Positions 14,597-22,101 of a DNA stretch of 28,872 nt are shown here, piece after piece; positions within the stretch are counted from its first letter, which is position 1, and every line of letters starts with the position of its first letter. A model generated the notes under the pieces. That model searched no databases and was not told the origin of the DNA. It was given only the letters and a program-made list of their open reading frames with translations. Position numbers and translations under genes: made by a program. Origin of the DNA: Thermohalobaculum sp964467005 (GTDB lineage Bacteria > Pseudomonadota > Alphaproteobacteria > Rhodobacterales > Rhodobacteraceae); NCBI GenBank assembly GCA_964467005.1, contig CAYXPI010000023.1:1-28872 (forward strand). Reading direction: 5' to 3'.

Positions 14597-15550
14597 ATGC
14601 CGACACCGAACGGACCCGGGCCGCATCGCCGACGACGCCACGGGACGCGCCCGCTCGCGGCGGCGCTGGCGCTCCTGGCTCTCACACCGGCGGCCGCGGT
14701 CGAGGGCGCGGCCTGCCCCCCTGCGCCCGTCACGCACCGGGCAGCCGAGGAACGCGGCGTGACCATCGCCACTCCGGACGGCCGGATGGCGGGCACCCTC
14801 TCGGAGCCCGAGGGCGGCCCGCCGCGCGCTCTGGCCCTTCTCCTCCACGGCTACACCGGCGCGCGCAACGAGATCCCGGTGGCGGGCGGCGAGGGCATGT
14901 TCGCCCGCACGGCCCGCGCCTTCGCCGAGCGCGGCATCGCCACGCTCCGGATCGACTTTCTGGGCTCTGGCGCGAGCGACGGCGCCTGGGCGGACACCCG
15001 CTTCTCCCACCAAGCGCGGGACGCGGTCCGCGCCGCGGACTGGCTGAGGGCCGAGGCGAGCGCGCCGGGCCTCGCCCTCGCCGGCCTCGGATACAGCCAG
15101 GGCGGGCTCGTCGCCCTTCGCGCGGCCGCACGCGTCGGGCCGTTCGACCGGCTCGCACTCTGGAACCCGGTGATGGACCCGATGACGACCTTTGGCCGCA
15201 TCTTCGGGACGGAGACGATCCTGGACGGCGCCCGGCGTGCCGATGGCCAGGACCCGGGCGAGATCGTCGGCGGCACCCGGCTCCGTCCCGGCTTCTTCGC
15301 CGAGCTCGTGGCGGCCGATCCGATCGGTGACGCGGCGAAGGCCGATCTGCCCCTCCTGGTGGTCACCGGGCGGCGCGACCCCTTGGTGCCGGATGGCGCG
15401 GCGCTGGCCGGGCAGATCGCCGCGTCCCGCAGGGCAGAGACGCGGATCCTCGATCTCGATGCCGGGCACGACCTCGGCGCCCTCCGCGAGCCCGAGCTCC
15501 TCGACCGGGTGATCCGCTGCACCGCCGCCTTCGTTCTGGGGCTGCGCTGA
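14597..15550 (+). CDS. Exported alpha/beta hydrolase
   Basis: This 317-aa serine hydrolase has an N-terminal signal-like segment (basic HRRRRHGTR, then hydrophobic residues 20-34, cleavage near 38). The catalytic apparatus is visible. HGYTG (from His84) forms the oxyanion region, the nucleophile is Ser167 in GLGYSQGGLVAL, the acid is Asp261 in GRRDPLVP, and the base is His291 in DAGHDL. The fold matches the AB_hydrolase/S9-like esterase group that acts on small esters or acyl groups; the substrate cannot be told. A GGGAGGG site precedes the ATG. It is monocistronic, following a degenerate stretch. Function in the periplasm is inferred from the signal. Confidence 0.8.
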   Translation: MPTPNGPGPHRRRRHGTRPLAAALALLALTPAAAVEGAACPPAPVTHRAAEERGVTIATPDGRMAGTLSEPEGGPPRALALLLHGYTGARNEIPVAGGEGMFARTARAFAERGIATLRIDFLGSGASDGAWADTRFSHQARDAVRAADWLRAEASAPGLALAGLGYSQGGLVALRAAARVGPFDRLALWNPVMDPMTTFGRIFGTETILDGARRADGQDPGEIVGGTRLRPGFFAELVAADPIGDAAKADLPLLVVTGRRDPLVPDGAALAGQIAASRRAETRILDLDAGHDLGALREPELLDRVIRCTAAFVLGLR

Positions 15551-15791
15551 CCTTGCCCGGGCGCGGCCCGCGCCGGCGCATGTCGCGCGGGCGTCAGCGC
15601 GCGGCGAGGAGCGGACGGCGCCGGGCGTTCCCGCCCCGCCGTGGCCTGCGGGTCACGCACGGCGCACGCGCGGCCGATCGAGGGGCCGCGAAGGCCGAAA
15701 GGCGTGCGGGATGAGGGCCGATGCGTGGCGGCGGGAGGTGTCCGACCCTACCTCTCGGAAAAGAGCAACCGACACCGCCAAGCGAGGACCA

Positions 15792-17279
15792 GTGGACGCC
15801 GCATCCGCCATCGATGGAATCTTTGCCTTCGACAACAGCTATGCCCGGCTGCCGGAGCGGCTGTTTGCACGGGTCGCGCCCGCGCCGGCGCCGGCGCCCC
15901 GGCTCCTCCAGCTCAACCTCCCCCTGGCCGACGAGCTGGGCCTCGACCCCGACCGGCTGGCGAGCCGCGAGGGCGTGGCGATCCTGGCCGGCGCCCGTGT
16001 TGCTGCGGGGTCAGAGCCCATCGCCATGGCCTATGCCGGGCACCAGTTCGGCGGATGGGTGCCGCAGCTCGGCGACGGGCGGGCGCTCCTTCTCGGCGAG
16101 GTGATCGACCGCGCGGGCCGGCGGCGCGACGTCCAGCTCAAAGGGTCCGGGCGCACGCCCTACTCCCGCATGGGCGATGGCAAGGCGCCGCTCGGCCCCG
16201 TGCTCCGCGAGTTTCTGATCAGCGAGGCGATGCACGCGCTCGGCATTCCCACCACCCGCTCCCTCGCCGCGGTGGCAACCGGCGAACGGGTCTATCGCGA
16301 GGACGTTCATCCGGGCGCGGTGCTCACCCGGGTCGCGGCGAGCCATCTGCGCATCGGCACGTTCCAGTACCTCGCGGCGCGGACGGATCTCGACGGCCTG
16401 CGCGCGCTCACCGATCACGCGCTCGCCCGCCACGACCCCGCGCGCACGGAGGCGGAGACCCCGGCGCTCGCCCTCCTCGAGGCGGTGATGCAGCGCCAGG
16501 CCGAGCTCGTGGCCCGATGGATGGGGGTCGGCTTCGTCCATGGCGTGATGAACACCGACAACATGACGATCTCCGGCGAGACGATCGACTACGGGCCTTG
16601 CGCCTTCATGGATGCCTACCGGGAGGGGCAGGTGTTCAGCTCCATCGACCTCGGCGGGCGCTACGCCTATGGCAACCAGCCGCCCATCGCGCATTGGAAC
16701 CTCGCCCAGCTTGCGCAGGCGCTCCTGCCGCTCGTGCCCGGCGACCGGGACGCAGCGGTGGCCTCCGCGCAGGAGCTCATCGACCGGTTTCCCGATCTCT
16801 TTCGCGCGGCCTGGCTCGGCGTGCTCCGCCGCAAGCTTGGGCTCGCGACCGAGGCGGAGGGGGACTCCGCCCTCGCCGCCGAGCTTCTGGCCGCGATGGA
16901 GGCGAACGGCGCGGACTTCACCCTCACCTTCCGCCGCCTCGCGGATCTCGACATGCCGGACGCGGCGGCGGCGCGGGATCTCTTCGAGGACCCCGCCGCT
17001 TTCGACCGCTGGGCCGAGCGCTGGCGAGCCCGTCTGGCAGAGGAGCGTGCGGAGCCCGGCGCGCGGCGCGCGGCGATGCGGGCGGCCAACCCGCTGTTCA
17101 TCCCCCGCAACCATCGGGTGGAGGCGGCGCTCGCCGCCGCGGAGGCCGGCGATCTCGGCCCGTTCGAGACCCTGAGGGACACGCTCGCCCGGCCGTTCGA
17201 GGATCAGCCGGCGCGCCGTTACCTCGCCGAGCCGCCAGGCCCGGAGGCGGCCGTCACCCGCACCTTCTGCGGCACTTGA
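15792..17279 (+). CDS. selO: Protein adenylyltransferase SelO (YdiU family)
   Basis: This 495-aa pseudokinase-fold enzyme transfers AMP from ATP to Ser/Thr/Tyr of proteins and has been linked to redox stress. It shows the family opening FAFDNSYARLPERLFARVAP and YAGHQFGGWVPQLGDGRALL. LKGSGRTPYSRMGDGKAPLG holds the phosphate-binding lysine (Lys117), and HGVMNTDNMTISG plus IDYGPCAFMD hold the metal-binding Asp/Asn (Asp256, Asn257, Asp266). It ends in TFCGT, a Cys at the place where animal SELENOO has selenocysteine. An ATG at 15711 gives 27 more residues, but these are poorly conserved in style and use atypical codons. I prefer GTG 15792, which fits usual SelO N-termini, though its ribosome site is weak. 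The 241 bp upstream hold nothing I recognise. Confidence 0.9.
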   Translation: MDAASAIDGIFAFDNSYARLPERLFARVAPAPAPAPRLLQLNLPLADELGLDPDRLASREGVAILAGARVAAGSEPIAMAYAGHQFGGWVPQLGDGRALLLGEVIDRAGRRRDVQLKGSGRTPYSRMGDGKAPLGPVLREFLISEAMHALGIPTTRSLAAVATGERVYREDVHPGAVLTRVAASHLRIGTFQYLAARTDLDGLRALTDHALARHDPARTEAETPALALLEAVMQRQAELVARWMGVGFVHGVMNTDNMTISGETIDYGPCAFMDAYREGQVFSSIDLGGRYAYGNQPPIAHWNLAQLAQALLPLVPGDRDAAVASAQELIDRFPDLFRAAWLGVLRRKLGLATEAEGDSALAAELLAAMEANGADFTLTFRRLADLDMPDAAAARDLFEDPAAFDRWAERWRARLAEERAEPGARRAAMRAANPLFIPRNHRVEAALAAAEAGDLGPFETLRDTLARPFEDQPARRYLAEPPGPEAAVTRTFCGT

Positions 17280-17280
17280 G

Positions 17281-17880
17281 CGAGGCCGCGCGCGCTCGGT
17301 GCCGTTGCAGGCCGCGAGAAGGGCGCGGAGGCTGGGCCGTCGATCGAGCCGGCGCCAAGCCACCGCGGTTGCGAGCGTGAGACCCGTGTCGACGCTGCCC
17401 TGCGCCGCGTCGCCCGCGAAATCCGGGAAGCCCTCGACCACCAGAGCCGGCCCATCGCCCGCGGCCGAGAGCACCAGCGCGCCGGCGAGCGTGTCGGTCT
17501 CCACCGGCGGGGACGGCGGCGCGGCGCGCGCGATGCGCTCCCGCAGCCGGTCGATCTCGCCCATGAGCACCGGCGCCTTGTGGCGCGGCACCCCGGCCAG
17601 CGGGCGCCCCGCGCCGTCGGCGTGCCGAAGCCGGCATGCGAGCCGGGCGCGGCAGAGCTCGCGGCAGCTGAGCTCCGGCGCCTGCACAGGCGGGTGGAGG
17701 AAGGCGATGTCCACACAACCCTCCTCGAGATCGCGCTCGAGCAAGGCCGTCGGGCCTTCGGTGAGCCTCAGCCGCGCCAAGGGGTCGGGCGTCGGAACCG
17801 GGTGAAGACGGGCGCCATCACCTGGTGCGCGGCGCTCTGGGTGAACCCCACCCGGAGCGTCTCTCCAAGGCCGTCCTGCG
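17281..17880 (-). pseudogene. LysR-type regulator fragment, 5'-truncated and frameshifted
   Basis: Reading leftward from about 17880, the sequence encodes a LysR effector domain without its DNA-binding half. It begins LGETLRVGFTQSAAHQVMAP then VFTRFRR, hits a stop, and resumes in another frame at about 17790 with PLARLRLTEGPTALLERDLE and EGCVDIAFLHPPV. Later PVETDTLAGALVLSAAGDGP and the closing TLATAVAWRRLD resemble a LysR C-terminus. About 90 N-terminal residues, including the helix-turn-helix, are missing. The right border coincides with the left border of a plus-strand fragment, suggesting one deletion removed both 5' ends. Its left end meets the selO stop. Confidence 0.7.
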
Positions 17881-18569
17881 CGGCGCGCGAAGGTCACGGC
17901 GACGAGATCCGCAACCAAGTGCGGTTCGACCGGATCTTGCGGGACGCGCGCGGCGCCGTGGCCGGGATCGCTCCCTGGGGCAGCCCGGTCGTCATGACGA
18001 AATGGCCGATGTCCGGCAGGTTCTCCCGCGATGGCCGGCACGTCGTCACGAACGACCTCAAATGGGGTCCCGAGGTGGATGGGTTTTGCGTACACGCCCC
18101 GGGCTCGCAGCTTACGGCGGTGCGGCTCGCCGATCTCGACGCCGCAGAGCCCCGGCACCTCGTCGTGGGCGGCGCCTCCCTGCCGCGCCACGCCGAGAGC
18201 CTGGCCTTCGCCAACGCCGACGATCTCATCGCCACGCTCAGCATGGGGCGAACCTGGACCGCGCCGGGCGCGCCGGGCCATGCGCTCCCCTCGCTCAGCC
18301 TCGTCGCCTACGACGCGGACAGCGGCCAGATGCGCCATCTCGGCGACTGGGAGAGGGAGGGCATCCCGCCGGAGGGAGTCGCCTGCGACGCGGACGACAC
18401 GCATCTCGCGGCCGGCGTTTTCGAGCACGAGGGGCCGGAGCCGCGGGCGAGCGGGCTCGAGATCTGGCGGGTCGTCCGCCAGCCGGGCTGCGACGCACGC
18501 CTCGTGCCCACCGGCTTTCGGACCCCCACGGGCCCCGGCGCGCACTCCCCGATCGTGGCGAACGAGTGA
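17880..18569 (+). pseudogene. Beta-propeller-like protein fragment lacking its N-terminus
   Basis: About 225 codons read like the C-terminal half of a cytochrome-D1/WD-like propeller protein. Repeated blade-type segments include MSGRFSRDGRHVVTNDLKWG, LTAVRLADLDA, PSLSLVAYDADSGQMRHLGD, EGVACDADDTHLAAGVFEHE and the end GLEIWRVVRQPG. The frame is open to a TGA at 18567-18569. No good start or ribosome site precedes it; sense begins near 17880, where the LysR fragment on the other strand also begins. An ATG at about 17995 lies inside the fold, so I treat it as truncated. Such propellers usually are periplasmic, but the signal region is lost. Specific function not identifiable. Confidence 0.6.
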
Positions 18570-18574
18570 ACAGA

Positions 18575-19021
18575 ATGGCGTTTCCCATGCGCATTCTCCT
18601 CAGCGCGGCCGTGGTCGCAGCATCCGCATTCACCGCCGCGGCCGACGACCTCACCGCCCTCTCCACGGGCTGGGTCGAGCTCCGCCTCGCCCGGCACGGC
18701 GAACTCTTCACGGTGCTGCATCGGGCCGACGGCGCCACGGACTGGACCATTGCCGACCAGGTGATCCGGCCGGACCTGACTGAGGTTCGCAATGTCGGCC
18801 TCACCGCCTCTGCCGACTGAAGCTCGGTCGCGCCGATCTACCCGGACATGATGCGCGTCCACACCGAAGGCACGCCGGAGAGCAATGCCGATCTCATCGC
18901 CCGCGTGGGCTGGATCGCGTTTCGGCGCCCGGCCGTCGCACGCATTCCCATCGCCAACATCGACGCCCCGGCCTTCATCGACGCCATCGAAACGCGGCGC
19001 GCGGATTTGATGGCGGACTGA
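18575..19021 (+). pseudogene. Small exported protein gene interrupted by an in-frame TGA
   Basis: ATG 18575 (or ATG 18587) opens a protein with a signal peptide (RILLSAAVVAASAFTAAADD). It continues LTALSTGWVELRLARHGELF and WTIADQVIRPDLTEVRNVGL, then meets TGA at 18818-18820. The same frame carries on for 66 further codons in the same style (PIYPDMMRVHTEGTPESNAD, then VARIPIANIDAPAFIDAIE) to TGA 19019-19021. Together that would be a 148-aa secreted protein of unknown family. The internal TGA is most simply a nonsense mutation or sequencing error. The short 81-aa form could still be made. It starts 6 bp after the propeller fragment stop, so both were probably one operon. Confidence 0.55.
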
Positions 19022-19716
19022 TGGCGCGCGCGACGATGGCACGCTTCAGCGTGGTGGCGCTGTCCGGCACCCTGGCGCTTGCCCACCAGGGGTTCGGCGG
19101 GCGCTCCAATCGCGCGGCGCCGATCTGTCTCGAGGGCGTGGTCGCCGAGGCCTGTTTCGGCTTTCCCCAGGCGGAGCTCACGCTCCACGTCGACGTCAAC
19201 CTAACGGTGGCCTCCGCCCCCGCCGACCTGAGGGCCAAGCTCGGCCGGCGCCTCGAGCTCGAAACTCCACCCGTCGCGCTTTTCTTCGCGTTGGAGGACC
19301 GGATCTGCGTCCGAGACCGGGTCCGGCTCGTCGTCCTCCGGAACTGCGAAGCGCCGCATCCGCTCGGCGTGCAACGGGGCGCCCCGCCGACGGGCGCGCC
19401 CGTGCTGCGGCGGGGCCGGATGCGGACCGAAACCGGGGCTGCTGACCGCGGGGTTGGCCGCCCTCGTCAGCCTGGAGATCCTGTGCCGCGTCCGCACCTC
19501 GCCCGTCCTCGACCCGCCGACACGCGGTGCCCATATCCGCGCCTTCGCCCTTCTTCTGGGCAGCGTCGCGGTCTACGCCTCGCATGTCTCCGGCGCGGCG
19601 GCGACGGGCGCCACGCTGGTCGCCATCCGGGCGACCCACTCTGCGGAAACCCCGGCCTCCGCCCTCAAGCCCCGCATCCTGGCCGGAGCGGAGCTCGATC
19701 TCGCCGCGCGTCGGCT
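19021..19716 (+). other. Unassigned, probably decayed coding sequence up to the gap
   Basis: An ATG at 19021 overlaps the preceding stop and opens a frame with a weakly signal-like start (MARFSVVALSGTLALAHQGF). Sense fades near 19370. A second frame from about 19420 to the gap looks like a membrane protein (GLLTAGLAALVSLEILCRV, then AFALLLGSVAVYASHVSGAA). On the minus strand a competing frame ending at 19201 has a protein-like charged stretch (RFAVPEDDEPDPVSDADPVL). I cannot decide between a frameshifted plus-strand gene and several remnants, and name no family. Confidence 0.35.
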
Positions 19717-19816
19717 NNNNNNNNNNNNNNNNNNNNNNNNNNNNNNNNNNNNNNNNNNNNNNNNNNNNNNNNNNNNNNNNNNNNNNNNNNNNNNNNNNNN
19801 NNNNNNNNNNNNNNNN
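19717..19816. other. Assembly gap (100 N)
   Basis: Exactly 100 N bases, the conventional filler for a scaffold join of unknown size. Whatever lies here may include the end of the fragment at 19420-19716. The order and orientation of the two sides depend on scaffolding evidence not visible here. Confidence 0.99.
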
Positions 19817-19879
19817 TCGGCTTCGCCTGAGGTCGGCCGGGCGCTCCGCGGCCCGCGGCGTTAGCGCCCAGCAAATTCC

Positions 19880-19939
19880 TTTGTGAGCAATCGCGTCATG
19901 GTACTATCCCGACGCCATGAACGAGGGTTATGAAGCCGC
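19880..19939 (+). promoter_or_regulatory. Promoter-like region and mini-ORF leader before the gnnA-like gene
   Basis: This AT-richer patch contains TTGTGA (19881-19886) and TACTAT (19902-19907), a plausible -35/-10 pair, though the 15-bp spacer is short. About ten bases after the -10, an eight-codon ORF (ATG 19917, product MNEGYEAA) ends in a TGA at 19941-19943 that overlaps the ATG at 19940 of the next gene. The arrangement could couple translation. Confidence 0.35.
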
Positions 19940-20965
19940 ATGAAAACGGTTCGGACATCGGTTGTGGGCGTGGGCCATTTCGGGCGCTACCACGCTGAAA
20001 AACTGGCGGCGGATGAAAGATCCGAGCTTGTGGCCGTGGTCGACACCGACGCCGACCGCGCGCGCGAGGTGGCCGAGCGCATGGGCACGCAGATGATGAC
20101 GGATTACCGCGCGCTCCTCGGGCAGGTCGACGCCGTGAGCGTCGCCGTGCCAACCGCGGCGCATTACGAGGTCGCGCGCTTCTTCCTCGATCACGGCGTG
20201 CATGTGCTTGTGGAGAAGCCCTTCACCTCGACGCTCGAGGAGGCGGACGATCTCATAGCCCGGGCGCGCAGCCGAGGCCTCGTGCTGCAGGTCGGCCATC
20301 TCGAGCGCTTCTTCTGCCTGAAGAGCGGGCTCTTCGACCGGGTGACCACGCCGCTCTACATCGAGGCGTTGCGGATCGCGCCCTTCGGGCCGCGGGGCGC
20401 GGATGTGAGCGTGGTCCTCGACCTCATGATCCACGACATCGACCTCATCGCTTCGCTCGTCGATGCCCCCGTCCGCTCGGTCGACGCGGTGGGCGCGCCC
20501 GTGCTGAGCGATCACGAGGACATCGCGAACGCCCGGCTGCTCTTCGCGAACGGCTGCGTCGCGACGGTGACCGCGAGCCGGGTCGCCTTCAAGTCGGAGC
20601 GGCGGATCCGCGTCTTCCAGCCCGACGGTCTCTTGTCGATCGACCTTCTGAAGCGGCGCATCGGCTGCATTCGCAAGACCCCGAAGGCCGGCGGCCCGCA
20701 TTTCGACGTGGAGGAGCGGGAGCTCGGCGAGTACGACGCCCTGCGCGACGAGATCTCGGGCTTCCTGCACGCGGTCGCCACGGGCTCCGAGCCTTTGGTG
20801 ACGGGCGACGACGGGCGCGCGGCCCTCGTCATCGCCGAGCGGGTGACCGACAGCCTGCGCGCGCATCTCGCCCTCGTCGAGACGCATCTGCGCGGCGCAG
20901 GGCCGGTGGAGGACGGGGAGCCGGACGCCGACGGCCATGGGCTCAACCGCGGGCTCTCGGCATGA
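19940..20965 (+). CDS. gnnA: Gfo/Idh/MocA-family oxidoreductase, probable UDP-GlcNAc 3-dehydrogenase
   Basis: This 341-aa NAD-dependent sugar dehydrogenase has an N-terminal Rossmann domain (SVVGVGHFGRYHAEKLA, glycines 10, 12, 15; then VAVVDTD) and the family EKPF motif at 92-95. A C-terminal substrate domain includes LDLMIHDIDLIASLVDAPVR. The GVGHFGRYHAEK opening and the directly following DegT aminotransferase resemble GnnA. GnnA oxidises C3 of UDP-GlcNAc so that GnnB can aminate it, giving amide-linked acyl chains in lipid A. It overlaps the aminotransferase start in an ATGA. The first 30 codons use more A/T than the rest. Other 3-keto sugar dehydrogenases are possible, so the exact substrate is inferred. 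Confidence 0.7.
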   Translation: MKTVRTSVVGVGHFGRYHAEKLAADERSELVAVVDTDADRAREVAERMGTQMMTDYRALLGQVDAVSVAVPTAAHYEVARFFLDHGVHVLVEKPFTSTLEEADDLIARARSRGLVLQVGHLERFFCLKSGLFDRVTTPLYIEALRIAPFGPRGADVSVVLDLMIHDIDLIASLVDAPVRSVDAVGAPVLSDHEDIANARLLFANGCVATVTASRVAFKSERRIRVFQPDGLLSIDLLKRRIGCIRKTPKAGGPHFDVEERELGEYDALRDEISGFLHAVATGSEPLVTGDDGRAALVIAERVTDSLRAHLALVETHLRGAGPVEDGEPDADGHGLNRGLSA

Positions 20966-22101
20966 CCGACGGGCCCGTTCCCCTCTTCGACCCGCGGGGG
21001 CAGGTCGGCCGGCTCCGCGCGGAGATCGACGCGCGTGTCGCCCGGGTGCTCGATCACGGGCAATACATCCTCGGTCCCGAGGTGGGCGAGTTCGAGGAAA
21101 GGCTCGCCGACCGCGCCGGCGTCGCCCATGCGGTGACGCTGGGCAACGGGACCGACGCGTTGACGCTCGCCCTCCTGGCCGAGGGCATCGGCCCGGGCGA
21201 CGCCGTCTTCGTCCCCTCCTTCACCTTTGTCGCGACCGCAGGGGCGGTGGTTGCGGCCGGCGCGCGCCCCGTCTTCTGCGACGTCGATCCGGCCAGCTTC
21301 AATCTCGACGCCGAGGACCTCGCACGGCGGGCGGCGCGGCCTCCGGACGGGCTTCGGCCGCGGGCGGTCATCCCGGTGGATCTCTTCGGCCAGCCGGCCG
21401 ACTATGCGGCGATCGGGGACGTGGCGTCGGCCCACGGCCTCTCGGTGCTCGCCGACGCGGCGCAGAGCTTTGGTGGCGCGCGCGAGGGGGCGCCGGTCGG
21501 CAGCCTCGCCCGGGTGAGCGCGACCAGCTTTTACCCGACGAAGCCGCTCGGCGGCGTGGGCGATGGCGGCGCCCTCCTCACCGCGGATGCGGAGCTCGCC
21601 CGGCGGCTGCGGGCCATTCGCGTCCATGGCGGCGGCGAGATCGCCGGGCAGAACAGCCGGCTCGACACGCTGCAGGCGGCCGTGCTCCTGGCCAAGCTCG
21701 CCACGTTCGAAGCGGACCTCGAGCGCCGCGCCGCCGTGGCGGCGCGCTACGACGCGGCCTTCGCCGGCCTCGTCGGGCGTCAGATCTGCCCGCCGGGCAC
21801 CCTCACGGCCCATGCGGTCTACGCCGTCCTCGTCGCGCGGCGCGACGCGGTGCAGGCGGCGCTGACCGACCGCGGGATCGCGCACCGCGCCTATTACGCG
21901 ACGCCGCTCCACCTCATGCCGGCGATGCGCCCCTTCTCAGAGGGGGCAGGCTCGCTGCCGGTCACCGAGCGGCTGAGCGCGGAGATCCTGGCCCTGCCGC
22001 TTCACGCGGAGCTGTCGGACGAGCAGGCGGCGCGGGTCATCGAGGCGGTCGTCGCGGCCGTCGGCCAGCCGGCCGGGGCGTCGGTCGCTGCCGGGCGATG
22101 A
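20962..22101 (+). CDS. gnnB: DegT/DnrJ/EryC1/StrS aminotransferase, probable GnnB
   Basis: This 379-aa PLP-dependent sugar aminotransferase (cytoplasmic, glutamate donor) has all family blocks. These are LDHGQYILGPEVGEFEERLA, VTLGNGTDALTLAL, VPSFTFVATAGAV, VIPVDLFGQPADYAAI, VLADAAQSFGG (Asp165 for the PLP nitrogen) and SFYPTKPLGGVGDGGAL (Lys194, the Schiff-base lysine). RVHGGGEIAGQNSRLDTLQA completes the set. Following the gnnA-like gene with a 4-bp overlap, it would convert the 3-keto sugar nucleotide to UDP-GlcNAc3N. Its stop also overlaps the next start in an ATGA. Sequence alone gives a sugar aminotransferase; GnnB is a context call. Confidence 0.75.
   Translation: MTDGPVPLFDPRGQVGRLRAEIDARVARVLDHGQYILGPEVGEFEERLADRAGVAHAVTLGNGTDALTLALLAEGIGPGDAVFVPSFTFVATAGAVVAAGARPVFCDVDPASFNLDAEDLARRAARPPDGLRPRAVIPVDLFGQPADYAAIGDVASAHGLSVLADAAQSFGGAREGAPVGSLARVSATSFYPTKPLGGVGDGGALLTADAELARRLRAIRVHGGGEIAGQNSRLDTLQAAVLLAKLATFEADLERRAAVAARYDAAFAGLVGRQICPPGTLTAHAVYAVLVARRDAVQAALTDRGIAHRAYYATPLHLMPAMRPFSEGAGSLPVTERLSAEILALPLHAELSDEQAARVIEAVVAAVGQPAGASVAAGR

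Noticed and set aside
13456..14796. A 446-aa minus-strand open frame crossing the 14.1-14.6 kb space
   Set aside because: Antisense to the VOC gene and of low-complexity composition, with no domain recognised.
17580..17876. Upstream extension of the propeller frame
   Set aside because: This segment is antisense to the LysR fragment and lacks propeller character; protein sense begins only near 17880.
16011..18545. An 844-aa minus-strand open frame
   Set aside because: Mostly antisense to selO; only the part at about 17281-17790 has real similarity (LysR fragment) and is reported as such.
18811..18830. Selenocysteine recoding at the in-frame TGA
   Set aside because: No stem-loop of the bacterial SECIS type was seen just after the TGA, and the gene lies in a decaying region.
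19201..19497. Minus-strand ORF with a charged C-terminal stretch
   Set aside because: It looks somewhat protein-like, but the upstream half is low-complexity and no start or family is clear; left as part of the unassigned stretch.
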